Source: Sandaracinus amylolyticus (GTDB lineage Bacteria > Myxococcota_A > Polyangia > Polyangiales > Sandaracinaceae). Taken from it: a stretch of DNA of 64,000 bases. This document shows, piece after piece, positions 26,940 through 35,558 of the stretch. The position numbers and the translations under genes are program-made. The stretch covers positions 4,774,001 through 4,838,000 of the forward strand of contig NZ_CP011125.1 of assembly GCF_000737325.1 (NCBI RefSeq), read 5' to 3'. Position 1 is the stretch's first letter. Each line of letters starts with the position of its first letter. Under the pieces are notes generated by a model that worked only from the letters and a program-made list of their open reading frames with translations, did no database searches and had not been told where the DNA came from.

Positions 26940-28348
26940 CCGAGCTCGAGCCGCCCTCGCCCGAGCTGCTGCGTCTCTCGCCGCTCGCCGATGCGCGCGC
27001 AGCAGCGCGGGTGCGACGGATCGAGCAGCATCCGAGCGCGCCGATCTGGCGATGGCGCGCGGGAGATCGCATCGACGGCGAGGATCTCCGCGCGATCGCG
27101 GCGTTCGAAGCGACGCTGCGTTCACGCCGCGAGGACCTCGCGCACGATCCGAGCGATGCGCCGCCCGAGCGCGTCATCGCGTGGCTGCGATCGATGCGTG
27201 ATCGCGTGCCGATCTTTCGCGCGCGGATCCGCGAGGGGATCGATCTCGCGCGCTCGTTCTCCGAGATCGCGACGTCGTCGCGCGAGGATCTCGCGCTCCG
27301 TCCCGAGCTCCTCGTGCCCGACGACGCGCCGCTCGAGCGCATGATCGTGTACCGCACGGCGGGCACGACGGGGCACGCGCTGCTCGTGCCGCACGATGCG
27401 CGCGCCGCGTCGTGTTATCTGCCGCTGGTGCGCGTCGCGCTCGAGCGCTGGGGCGTGGACGCGCCGTGCGGCGCCGACGAGATCGGCGCATTCAACGTCG
27501 GCGCGCAGCGCAGCACGGTGACGTACGCGTGCACGCTCTCGGCGTGGGGCGGGACGGGATTCGCGAAGCTCAACGTCAGCGCGGGCGAGTGGCATCGCGA
27601 GCGCGATCCCGTCGACTTCTTCGCGGATCTCGCGCCGCGCCTGCTCACCGGGGATCCGATCTCGTTCGCGGAGGCGATGCGCGTCGGGATCACGTCGCGC
27701 CCGCGCGCGCTGCTCACGACCGCGGTCGCGATGAGCGACGCGCTGCGCGATCGTCTGCGCGCGCACTTCGGCGCCCCGGTGATCGACTGGTACTCGCTCA
27801 CCGAGACCGGGCCGCTCGCGTACGCGTGTCGCGACGGTCGTGGCCATCACGTGCTCAGCCCCGACGTCCACGTCGAGATCGTCGACGAGCAGGGCGCGCC
27901 GATGCGCGATGGCGAGCGCGGCGAGGTCACGGTGACCGGCGGGCGCAATCCGTTCGTGCCGCTGCTTCGTTATCGCACCGGGGACTTCGCCCGGATCGAG
28001 CGCGCGCGGTGCACCTGCGGCGATCCCACGCCGCGCCTCTGCGATCTCGAGGGCCGCGCACCGGTGCCGCTGCGCGCGAACGACGGCGCGCTCGTGAACA
28101 CGGTCGACGTCGGGCGTGCGCTGCGGCCCTTCCCGCTCGTGCAGCACGCGCTCGTGCAGCGCGCCGATCGTTCGATCGACCTCGTCGTGCGCGCCGCACC
28201 GGGCGGCGTCGATGCGCGCGCGATCCACGACGCGCTCGTCGCGCTGTTCGGCGACGTCGGCATCGAGGTGCGCTTCGATGCGGCGCTCGGAGATCGCAGC
28301 GAAGGCAAGGTCCTGCCCTACCGGAGCGAGCTCCCGTTCGACGAATGA
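26936..28348 (+). CDS. PaaK-like adenylate-forming enzyme
   Basis: A 470-residue member of the phenylacetate-CoA ligase/CapK-like branch of the ANL superfamily. The phosphate-binding motif is YRTAGTTGHA at 139-148, the core Tyr-Glu motif is DWYSLTETGPLAYA, the Asp motif is LLRYRTGDFARI, and CTCGDPTPRLCDLEGR is the Cys-containing loop seen in PaaK relatives. The C-terminal catalytic Lys is in EGKVLPY. It should activate a carboxylate as its AMP ester and pass it to CoA or another acceptor. It is sandwiched between the vWA group and two radical SAM genes with 4-base overlaps at both ends, so its product may feed them. Confidence 0.87.
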   Translation: MTELEPPSPELLRLSPLADARAAARVRRIEQHPSAPIWRWRAGDRIDGEDLRAIAAFEATLRSRREDLAHDPSDAPPERVIAWLRSMRDRVPIFRARIREGIDLARSFSEIATSSREDLALRPELLVPDDAPLERMIVYRTAGTTGHALLVPHDARAASCYLPLVRVALERWGVDAPCGADEIGAFNVGAQRSTVTYACTLSAWGGTGFAKLNVSAGEWHRERDPVDFFADLAPRLLTGDPISFAEAMRVGITSRPRALLTTAVAMSDALRDRLRAHFGAPVIDWYSLTETGPLAYACRDGRGHHVLSPDVHVEIVDEQGAPMRDGERGEVTVTGGRNPFVPLLRYRTGDFARIERARCTCGDPTPRLCDLEGRAPVPLRANDGALVNTVDVGRALRPFPLVQHALVQRADRSIDLVVRAAPGGVDARAIHDALVALFGDVGIEVRFDAALGDRSEGKVLPYRSELPFDE

Positions 28349-29049
28349 AGCCGCTCGATCATCCGTACGAGGGCCGCCCGCATCGCGTCTACGCGACGCT
28401 CACGAACCACTGCAACCGCAGCTGTCCGTGGTGCAGCACGTGCTCGTCGCCGCGCGGATCGACGTTCTTGATGCTCGACGATCTGATCGCGGCGCTGCCC
28501 GAGCACGGCGCGTTCGAGGTGCAGCTCGAAGGCGGCGAGCCGACCACGCACCCCGAGTGGCTCTCGTTCGTCGATCGGATGCGCGCGCATCCGCGCTGCA
28601 CGCGCGTCGTGCTCTGCACGAACGGCGCGGTGATCCCGCGCGATCGGGAGCGGCTGCGCGCATGGATCGCGCGGCTCGGTGCGCCGATCACGATCAAGCT
28701 CTCGGTCAACCATCACCTGCTCGAGCACGATCCCGGGCTCGTCGCGCTCGCGCGCTCGATGCGCGACCTGATCGTGGAGCTCGGTGCAGATCGACTGCTG
28801 GTGCTCAACGTGCGTCGCCGCCGCGGCGTCGACGACGACGATGCCCGCGTGGTGCGCGCGATCGAGGACGCGGGCCTGCTCCCCCACGCGAACGTGTTCT
28901 TCCTCCAGCGCTACGGCTTCGCGCGCGACGAGGCTTCGTGGGAGCCGCCACACCTCGTGGGCCACGATTTCCGCTTCGTGAGCCCCGACGGTCGCGTGCT
29001 CGGGCCCGATCTGATCGCGCGCTCCGAGGCGATGCGGGTGCTCCGATGA
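28345..29049 (+). CDS. Radical SAM protein, short
   Basis: A 234-residue radical SAM enzyme. The 4Fe-4S site is CNRSCPWC, with Cys23, Cys27 and Cys30 in the normal CX3CX2C spacing and a further Cys33 beside it. The SAM-binding GGE motif appears as EGGEPTTH, and VVLCTNGA marks the next strand. There are no C-terminal cysteines, so no SPASM or twitch auxiliary cluster. The protein is shorter than most (the barrel may be incomplete). It overlaps both neighbours by four bases. The adjacent radical SAM gene suggests that the two act in sequence or as a pair. Confidence 0.88.
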   Translation: MKPLDHPYEGRPHRVYATLTNHCNRSCPWCSTCSSPRGSTFLMLDDLIAALPEHGAFEVQLEGGEPTTHPEWLSFVDRMRAHPRCTRVVLCTNGAVIPRDRERLRAWIARLGAPITIKLSVNHHLLEHDPGLVALARSMRDLIVELGADRLLVLNVRRRRGVDDDDARVVRAIEDAGLLPHANVFFLQRYGFARDEASWEPPHLVGHDFRFVSPDGRVLGPDLIARSEAMRVLR

Positions 29050-30086
29050 TCGACCTACGCCATCGGCGCGCGAAGAGCGCTGCGTTCGATCTCGCGACGA
29101 ACAGCACCGCGCGCGCGACGCGCACGATCGAGCTCTGGGGCCAGCCGCGCACGATCTACGCGAACGCGAACCTCTCGATCTACAGCGCGCAGCAGTGCAA
29201 TGCGCGCTGCGCGTTCTGCGTCGAGGAGCTGCGCCCCGCGTCGCGCGGCACTGCGCTCGACGCGCAGAAGACGATCGAGCACGACGACGCGCGCTGGCTC
29301 GATGGCCTCGCGCGCGTGCTCGACGCGCTCGAGCCCCTCGATCCCAGCGTGTCGATCACCGGCGGCGAGCCGAGCAAGGACGCGCGCCTTCCGCGGGTGC
29401 TGCGCCTGCTCGCCGAGCGCGGCGCGCGCAAGCGCACGATCACGACGAACGGCTCCGGCCTCTTCGACGTGCGCGAAGGACGCACCGTGCTCGAGTGGAT
29501 CACCTCGACCGGCGTGCGTCACCTGAACATCAGCCGCGCGCATCCCGACGACGCGCGCAACGCGAAGCTGATGGGCTTCTCCGATGCGCCGACCCCGCGC
29601 GATCTGCGCGAGATCGTCGCGAGCGCGCGCGCGGCCGGCACGCGCGTCCGCCTCTCGTGCGTCCTCGTGAGCGGCGCGATCGAGACCCTCGATCACATCG
29701 TCGAGTACCTCGACTTCGCGCGCTCGCTCGGCGTCGACAACGTCGTGTTCCGCCAGCTCATGAAGACCGATCCGCGCACCACGGCGACCAACCACGTGGT
29801 GCTCTTCTCGGATCGTCGCCGCGTCGCGCTCGAGCCGCTGCTCGATGCGATCTCGCGCGATGCGCGCTTCGAGGTCGTGAAGCAGGTCGTCGGCTACTAC
29901 TACTACGTCGAGGTCCATCGCCATCGCGGCGTCGACGTCGTGTTCGAAGAAGCCGATCTCGCGCGGCTCGAGGACACCAAGCGCGACGGCGTGATCCACG
30001 AGCTCGTGTTCCACCCGAACGCGACGCTCGCGTCGACGTGGCAGCCCTGGGACGGTGTCCTCGGGCCGCCGGTCACGCCGCGCTGA
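29046..30086 (+). CDS. Radical SAM protein, MoaA-like core
   Basis: A 346-residue radical SAM enzyme with CNARCAFC (Cys51, Cys55, Cys58), the SAM motif SITGGEPSKD, RTITTNGSGLF and LNISRAHPDDARNAKLMG, all in MoaA-like order. It lacks the C-terminal CX2CX13C cluster of MoaA and any SPASM cysteines, so it is not a molybdenum cofactor enzyme of the standard type. VVGYYYYVEVHRHRGVDVV in the C-terminal part is an unusual Tyr/His-rich segment that could hold a substrate. It ends the seven-gene overlapped operon and converges on the enoyl-CoA hydratase with a three-base gap. Confidence 0.88.
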   Translation: MIDLRHRRAKSAAFDLATNSTARATRTIELWGQPRTIYANANLSIYSAQQCNARCAFCVEELRPASRGTALDAQKTIEHDDARWLDGLARVLDALEPLDPSVSITGGEPSKDARLPRVLRLLAERGARKRTITTNGSGLFDVREGRTVLEWITSTGVRHLNISRAHPDDARNAKLMGFSDAPTPRDLREIVASARAAGTRVRLSCVLVSGAIETLDHIVEYLDFARSLGVDNVVFRQLMKTDPRTTATNHVVLFSDRRRVALEPLLDAISRDARFEVVKQVVGYYYYVEVHRHRGVDVVFEEADLARLEDTKRDGVIHELVFHPNATLASTWQPWDGVLGPPVTPR

Positions 30087-30089
30087 GGA

Positions 30090-30875
30090 TCACTCGGCCT
30101 TGAACGCGGCCGCGCGCTTCTCGAGGAAGGCCTGCATGCCTTCCTTCTGATCGTCGGTCTCGAAGCAGCCCGCGAAGCCGTCGATCTCGAGCGCGTTGGC
30201 GTCGCGCAGCAGACGTCCCTCGCCCTCGCGCATCACCTTCTTCGCCTCGGCGACCGCGAGCGGGCCCATCTGCGCGATCGTCGCCGCGGTCGCGCGCGCC
30301 GCGCTCAGCAGCTCGCCGTGCGGGAGCACGCGGTTCGCGAGGCCGATGCGCAGCGCCTCGTCGGCGCCGATGATCGCGCCCGTGTAGATCAGCTCGCGCG
30401 CGTGCGCGTTGCCGACGCGGCGCAGCAGGCGCTGCGTGCCGCCGAAGCCCGGGATCACGCCGAGCTTCACCTCGGGCTGCCCGAACTTCGCCTTCTCGCT
30501 CGCGTAGATGAAGTCGCACGCGAGCGCGAGCTCGGTGCCGCCCCCCAGCGCGAACCCGTTGACCGCCGCGATCACCGGGAACGGCAGCGCTTCGAGCGCG
30601 TCGAACGCCGCGTGGCCCGCCTGCGCGAAGGCGCGCGCCTGATCGAGGCGCATCTCCTTCATCTCGCTGATGTCCGCGCCCGCGACGAACGCCTTCTCGC
30701 CCGCGCCGGTCACGATCAGGCAGCGCACGTCGCGTGTGGTGCGAACCTCGCGCGCCGCGTCGTGCAGCTCCGCGATCACCTGCGCGTTCAGCGCGTTGAG
30801 CTTGTCCTGGCGGTCGATCGTGAGCGTCGCGAGCGCGCCGTCGATCTCGAGCCGAACGTACGATCGGTTGGCCAC
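30090..30875 (-). CDS. Enoyl-CoA hydratase/isomerase (crotonase)
   Basis: A 261-residue crotonase. The two oxyanion-hole segments are EKAFVAGADISEMKEM and NGFALGGGTELALACDF, and the catalytic Glu region is GQPEVKLGVIPGFGGTQRL, which is the hydratase form. It hydrates trans-2-enoyl-CoA to 3-hydroxyacyl-CoA in beta-oxidation or butanoate metabolism. The GTG at 30875 has GAGGG upstream, overlapping the stop of the 3-hydroxyacyl-CoA dehydrogenase gene eight bases before, so the two form an operon catalysing consecutive steps. Confidence 0.93.
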   Translation of the reverse strand: MANRSYVRLEIDGALATLTIDRQDKLNALNAQVIAELHDAAREVRTTRDVRCLIVTGAGEKAFVAGADISEMKEMRLDQARAFAQAGHAAFDALEALPFPVIAAVNGFALGGGTELALACDFIYASEKAKFGQPEVKLGVIPGFGGTQRLLRRVGNAHARELIYTGAIIGADEALRIGLANRVLPHGELLSAARATAATIAQMGPLAVAEAKKVMREGEGRLLRDANALEIDGFAGCFETDDQKEGMQAFLEKRAAAFKAE

Positions 30876-30883
30876 GTCGTCCC

Positions 30884-31744
30884 TCACTTCGACTCGTACG
30901 TGTAGAAGCCGCGGCCCGTCTTGCGGCCGAGCCAGCCCGCCGCGACGTAGTTCCGCAGCAGCGGCGCCGGGCGGTACTTGTCGTCGCCGAGCTCGCGGTG
31001 CAGCACCTCGGCGATCGCGAGGCACGTGTCGAGCCCGATCAGATCGGCGAGCGCGAGCGGGCCGAGCGGATGGTTGAGCCCGAGCTTCGCGCCCTGATCG
31101 ATGTCCTCGGGCGTGCCGAGCGACTCGGCCAGGACGAAGCACGCCTCGTTGAGGAACGGGATCAGCATGCGGTTCACGATGAACCCGGGGCTGTCCTTGC
31201 TCGTGATCACCGTCTTGTTGAGCCGCTCCGCGAGCGCCTTCGTCGTCGCGTAGGTCTCGTCGCTCGTCTGCAGCGCGCGGATGATCTCGACGAGCTTCAT
31301 GACCGGCACCGGGTTCATGAAGTGCATTCCGATCACGTTCGTCGGGCGCTTGGTGCGCGCCGCGAGCTTCGTGATCGAGATGCTCGACGTGTTGCTCGCG
31401 AGGATCGCGCCCGGCTTCATCGCCGCGTCCGCGCTCTCGAAGATCTTGTTCTTGAGCTCGGGGTTCTCGGTCGCGGCCTCGACCACGATGTCGCACGTCG
31501 CGAGATCGCCGTAGCCGTCCGCGACCGCGATGCGCGCGACGGCCGCGTCCGCGTCTTCCTTCGCGAGCTTGCCCTTCTCGACCGCCTTCGCGAGCTGCTT
31601 CGCGATGCCGTCGCGGCCCTTCTGGGCGAGCGCCGCGCTCGCGTCGAGGAGCTTCACCTCGTAGCCAGTCTGCGCCGCGACCTGCGCGATTCCCGCGCCC
31701 ATCTGGCCCGCTCCGATCACGCCGAAGATCCGGATCTCCGCCAC
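30884..31744 (-). CDS. 3-hydroxybutyryl-CoA dehydrogenase
   Basis: A 286-residue NAD-dependent short 3-hydroxyacyl-CoA dehydrogenase. The Rossmann motif is GVIGAGQMGAGIAQ, followed by VEAATENPELKNKIF, ASNTSSISITKLA, the catalytic HFMNPVPVMKLVEI and FIVNRMLIPFLNEA, with GLDTCLAIAE and LGRKTGRGFYTY at the end. It interconverts acetoacetyl-CoA and 3-hydroxybutyryl-CoA. I prefer the GTG at 31744 because GGAGGC sits six bases upstream of it; a GTG four codons earlier has no ribosome site. It pairs with the downstream hydratase and, about 4.5 kb away, a thiolase. Confidence 0.94.
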   Translation of the reverse strand: MAEIRIFGVIGAGQMGAGIAQVAAQTGYEVKLLDASAALAQKGRDGIAKQLAKAVEKGKLAKEDADAAVARIAVADGYGDLATCDIVVEAATENPELKNKIFESADAAMKPGAILASNTSSISITKLAARTKRPTNVIGMHFMNPVPVMKLVEIIRALQTSDETYATTKALAERLNKTVITSKDSPGFIVNRMLIPFLNEACFVLAESLGTPEDIDQGAKLGLNHPLGPLALADLIGLDTCLAIAEVLHRELGDDKYRPAPLLRNYVAAGWLGRKTGRGFYTYESK

Positions 31745-31873
31745 TGTCGCCTCCACGAGTCGGTGGGGCGTACCAGCGTGCCCGCGGGCCGGTCAAGCCG
31801 CTCGGCTGGCCGTTCGTGACTCTTGAACGGGATCGCGCGGCGCCCGCAGCATCGATCGATCCCGGAGGCCACG

Positions 31874-33646
31874 ATGTTCCGCCTGTTCGCGGTCGCGATG
31901 CTCTGTGCCGCGCCGGTGCTGATCGCGTGCGGCGACGACGACGGCGCGATCATTCCGGACGCCGGTCCCACCGACGCCGGACCGCCGCCGCCCGATGCCT
32001 GGATGGAGCGACCGCCGGCCGAGGAGCAGCGCTGTCCCGGTGACGAGGGCTGCACCGCGGGGAGCGACGGCGAGCTCCAGGCGGGCGCGGCCGCGCTCGA
32101 GATCACGCCGGTCGGCTTCGAGACGTTCACCGACACGAACGGCGACTCGAAGTGGGATCCGGAGAGCGAGCCGTTCGACGATCGCGACGGCGACGACGTG
32201 TTCGACGCTGCGTGGATCGCGGGGTTCGGCAATGCGCGCGCCGCGCAGAGCGTCATGAACCCGCAGTGGGCGCGCGCGCTCGTGCTGCGCAACGGCGACG
32301 TCACGATCGCGTTCGTCGCGCTCGACGTGGTCGGCTGGTTCCTCGACGAGAACCTGCTGATCCGCGACGCCGTCGACGCCGCAGGGCTCGACGTCGACTA
32401 CGTCGTCGTCTCCGCGACGCACGTGCACCAGGCGCGCGACACGATCGGCATCTGGGGCCCGACGCTCAACGACACCGGGATCTCCGACGACTACCAGCGC
32501 TACGTCCGCGAGCAGAGCGTCGCCGCGATCGAGCAGGCGCTCGCCGGCATGCAGCGCGCGAACGTGCAGTACGCCGACGTCCGCCTGCGCGATCGCGGCG
32601 ACGTGCGCCGCTGGGTCGGGGACAACCGCGATCCGAACGTGATCGACGACGAGATCCGCATCCTGCGCTTCGTCGCGCACGGCACCGCGGACGTCGCGAC
32701 ACCCGGGAGCGGCACCACCATCGGGACGATGATCAACTTCGCGTCGCACCCCGAGTACCAGGGCTCGCGCAACCCGCGCCTCTCGAGCGACTGGCCGCAC
32801 TGGATGCGCGAGGTCATCGAGGAAGGCGTCGAGGTCGGGCCCGAAGGCACGCCGGTCGCGGGCGTCGGCGGCGTGACGGTGTTCGTGAACGGCGCGCTCG
32901 GATCGCAGATCGGCCCGAACGGGCTGCGCATCGAGCGCTGGGACGGCACCGCGCTCGAGGGCGACGACGGCGACGAGCACGCGGCGGTGGTGGGCACGCA
33001 GCTCGGCGTGATCGCGCTCGACGCGATCCGCGGCGAGGGCACGACGCTCGAGGAGAGCGCGGACCTCGCGTTCCATCGCCTGCAGGTCTACGTGACCGTC
33101 GAGAACCTCCGCTACCAGATCGCGTACGGCGCCGGGGTGTTCGTGCGCGCGCTCTACAACTACGACGAGACGCGCCGCATCGGAGAGCGCTACGGGAACG
33201 TGCCCGACGTGCTCACCGAGCTCGCGCTGATCGACGTGGGCCGCGCGACGATGCTGACCGCGCCGGGCGAGCTCGATCCCGCGGAGCTCGTCGGCGGCTA
33301 CGAAGCGCCGTGCGACTACACGCCGGGCGGCTGCGACGCGCTCATCGACGAAGACGACGAGAACCCGCCGGATCTCTCGATGGCGCCGAGCGGACCGTTC
33401 CTCCGCGATCGTCTGCTCGAGCGTCGCCCCGACGCGGAGCAGGTGTGGCTGCTCGGGCTCACGAACGACTTCCTCGGATACTTCGTGCCCGACTTCGACT
33501 ACGAGCTGGGCGCCGGCGTGCCGTACGTGAACGAAGCGCCGGGTGATCACTACGAGGAGACGAACTCGGTCGGTATCCACGGTTGGCCGCGCATCCGCGC
33601 GTGGATGATCCGCCTGATCGAGGCAGAGGGCGCGCTGGGGACCTGA
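31874..33646 (+). CDS. Neutral ceramidase-like exported lipoprotein
   Basis: A 590-residue lipoprotein with a signal peptide ending in the lipobox LIACGDDD and a low-complexity Pro/Asp/Ala linker (about 25-45). The rest resembles the N-terminal catalytic domain of neutral/alkaline non-lysosomal ceramidases: AGAAALEITPVGFETFTD at the start, SATHVHQARDT in place of the usual SHTHSGPGG, INFASHPEYQG, and VFVNGALGSQIGP. His residues in the second and third are likely zinc ligands. The ceramidase C-terminal immunoglobulin-like domain is not obvious. Amide hydrolysis of a lipid or peptide outside the cytoplasm is likely, the substrate unproven. GGAGG lies six bases upstream of the ATG. Confidence 0.78.
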   Translation: MFRLFAVAMLCAAPVLIACGDDDGAIIPDAGPTDAGPPPPDAWMERPPAEEQRCPGDEGCTAGSDGELQAGAAALEITPVGFETFTDTNGDSKWDPESEPFDDRDGDDVFDAAWIAGFGNARAAQSVMNPQWARALVLRNGDVTIAFVALDVVGWFLDENLLIRDAVDAAGLDVDYVVVSATHVHQARDTIGIWGPTLNDTGISDDYQRYVREQSVAAIEQALAGMQRANVQYADVRLRDRGDVRRWVGDNRDPNVIDDEIRILRFVAHGTADVATPGSGTTIGTMINFASHPEYQGSRNPRLSSDWPHWMREVIEEGVEVGPEGTPVAGVGGVTVFVNGALGSQIGPNGLRIERWDGTALEGDDGDEHAAVVGTQLGVIALDAIRGEGTTLEESADLAFHRLQVYVTVENLRYQIAYGAGVFVRALYNYDETRRIGERYGNVPDVLTELALIDVGRATMLTAPGELDPAELVGGYEAPCDYTPGGCDALIDEDDENPPDLSMAPSGPFLRDRLLERRPDAEQVWLLGLTNDFLGYFVPDFDYELGAGVPYVNEAPGDHYEETNSVGIHGWPRIRAWMIRLIEAEGALGT

Positions 33647-33655
33647 GCGTGCCGC

Positions 33656-35554
33656 TCACGCGCGCGCGGCGAGCCGGCGCGGCGCCTCGAGCGCGCGCCA
33701 CCGCAGGTCGGCCTCGCGGCGCAGCCGCACGCGCGAGGCGTACGCGCCGGGCTCGCCGCCGACCGCCTCTTCGATCTCCCCGAGGCCGAGGTAGAGCGCG
33801 TCGTCGGGATCGTCGAGCATGCCGTGATCGACGAGGTGCGCGCCGACGTTCGAGGCGGACGCGCGCAGCCGCAGCAGCGCGATCGCGAGCGCCTCGCCCA
33901 TGCGGCCCTTGATGTCCGCGAGCTGGGCGAGGCCCATCGAGAGCGTGCCCGCGATGCCCTCGCGCATCCGGCCGAGCGGACGACCGCGCGCCGTCGCGAG
34001 CAGACGACGAACGGCCTCGCGACGCGCGGTCTCCTCGGCGTCGGTGACCGTGCGGAGCGCGTCGATCAGCGCGGAGCGCAGCGCGGCATCGCTCGCGCCG
34101 TACGGCAGCGGGCGCACGTCGACGCCGATCGGCCGGACGTCGCGCAGCTCGAGCTTCACCTCGTCCCAGCGGCGACGAAGCGCCGCGGGGACCCGGTGCG
34201 CCTCGGGGATCTCGCCGAGCTGATCGACGAGATGACGCGCGAGACGGAGCAGCCGCTCGTCGACGCGACGACGCGCGCGGGTCCGGCGCAGCGCGGCGAG
34301 CGCGTGCACCGCCTCGCGCGGGAGCGTGCCGCACGTCGCCTCGAGCACCGAGACCGCGGTGAGCGTCGCGACGCGCGCGCTCTCGAGCAGCGAGAGCGCA
34401 TCGACGACGACGCGCTGGTGCTCGCGCAGCCCGGCGAGCATCTCGACGCCGGTGCGTGCATCCGCGGCGGCACGATCGATCTCGTCGAGGCGCGCCTCGA
34501 GCGACTCCTCGAACGCGCGCACCGCGGCGACCGGACGCGTGAGGTCCGACGCGATCTGCGTGGCGCGCGCGAGCGCGGACGCACCGTCGATCGCGGGCGC
34601 GCCTGGCATGCGCGCTTCGACGCGACGGTAGGCGCGCGCGTAGATGCGCAGGACGCGCGGCGCATCGTCGTCGGCGCGGCGCAGCGCGCGATCGAGCGCG
34701 TCGATCGCGAGCGGCGCGATCGGCCCTTCGTCCGCGGTGAGCAGCGCGACGCGGCGGTACGGCGCCTCGGTGAAGCACGGCGCGAGCGCGAGCGGGCGCA
34801 CGCCGAGCACGACGAGCCGTCCGCGCAGGTGACCGAACGCGAGCTCCACCGGACGACCGAGCGCGAGCTGCGCGCGATCGGCGAGATCGGCGGCGCGCTC
34901 GACGACGTCGGCGCGCAGATCGCTCGGCGCGTCGCTCAGGGGCCGCATCGTCTTGCGATCGAGCAGCGCGGGCGCGCCGCGCTCCGACCACACGGCGACG
35001 ACGTCGGGGTCACCGGTGCGCGGATCGACGCTCGCCGCGACACCGCTCGCGCCCTCGTCTCGCACCGTCACGCGCACGCCGACCTCGGTGCGCGCGCCGG
35101 CGACGGTGACGCCCCCGATCGCGACGAGCATCTCGCGCGACTCGAGCACGCGGAAGAGCTCGTGCACGCGGGCGCGCACGTCGTCACCGCGGCGCAGCGC
35201 GATCGTCGCGGGCCAGAGCCTGCGGCAGCGCGATGCGAGCGCGTGGGTCCGGAAGAACGCGCCGAGCTCGACGACCGGGCGCGCGAGATCGAGCGCGAGG
35301 GCCGCGGTCACCGCCGCGAGCGTCTTGCCCTCGGCGTCGTCGGAGAGCCCGATGACCCAGATCGCGCCGAAGGGCACCCCGAGGTCGACGACGCGCGCGA
35401 GATCCGCCGTCTCCTCGCCCATCGCGACGAGCTCGTCGCGGCGCATCGAGGCGAGCTCGCGCACGCCGGCGAGAGATCCGATCGAGACGGGGACCGCGCC
35501 CATGTCGGCGCCCAGGATCACCGAAGGTCCGGGGCCGAACAAGAGCGCGATCAC
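33656..35554 (-). CDS. Truncated PEP-synthase-like protein lacking phosphohistidine domain
   Basis: A 632-residue cytosolic protein. The last 90 residues (ALAIALLRLRASASNVGAHL, then DDPDDALYLGLGEIEEAVGG and RREADLRWRALEAP) match the region of PEP synthase and rifampicin phosphotransferase relatives that immediately precedes the swivelling phosphohistidine domain. The protein stops there, so the catalytic His domain is missing. The N-terminal 300 residues are only loosely like the ATP-binding domain and lack recognisable motifs. It begins four bases after the SMI1-like gene with a GTG; an ATG 17 codons later is an alternative. It probably lacks phosphotransfer activity. Confidence 0.55.
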   Translation of the reverse strand: MIALLFGPGPSVILGADMGAVPVSIGSLAGVRELASMRRDELVAMGEETADLARVVDLGVPFGAIWVIGLSDDAEGKTLAAVTAALALDLARPVVELGAFFRTHALASRCRRLWPATIALRRGDDVRARVHELFRVLESREMLVAIGGVTVAGARTEVGVRVTVRDEGASGVAASVDPRTGDPDVVAVWSERGAPALLDRKTMRPLSDAPSDLRADVVERAADLADRAQLALGRPVELAFGHLRGRLVVLGVRPLALAPCFTEAPYRRVALLTADEGPIAPLAIDALDRALRRADDDAPRVLRIYARAYRRVEARMPGAPAIDGASALARATQIASDLTRPVAAVRAFEESLEARLDEIDRAAADARTGVEMLAGLREHQRVVVDALSLLESARVATLTAVSVLEATCGTLPREAVHALAALRRTRARRRVDERLLRLARHLVDQLGEIPEAHRVPAALRRRWDEVKLELRDVRPIGVDVRPLPYGASDAALRSALIDALRTVTDAEETARREAVRRLLATARGRPLGRMREGIAGTLSMGLAQLADIKGRMGEALAIALLRLRASASNVGAHLVDHGMLDDPDDALYLGLGEIEEAVGGEPGAYASRVRLRREADLRWRALEAPRRLAARA

Positions 35555-35558
35555 ACGC

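Noticed and set aside
24376-27366. Open frame of 996 codons on the minus strand
   Set aside because: Antisense to the vWA operon, whose genes have clear motifs and overlapping starts and stops.
28345-30086. Molybdenum cofactor gene moaA or a PQQ/RiPP maturase with SPASM domain
   Set aside because: The C-terminal cysteines that define these families are absent in both proteins, and no precursor peptide or other moa/pqq gene is nearby.
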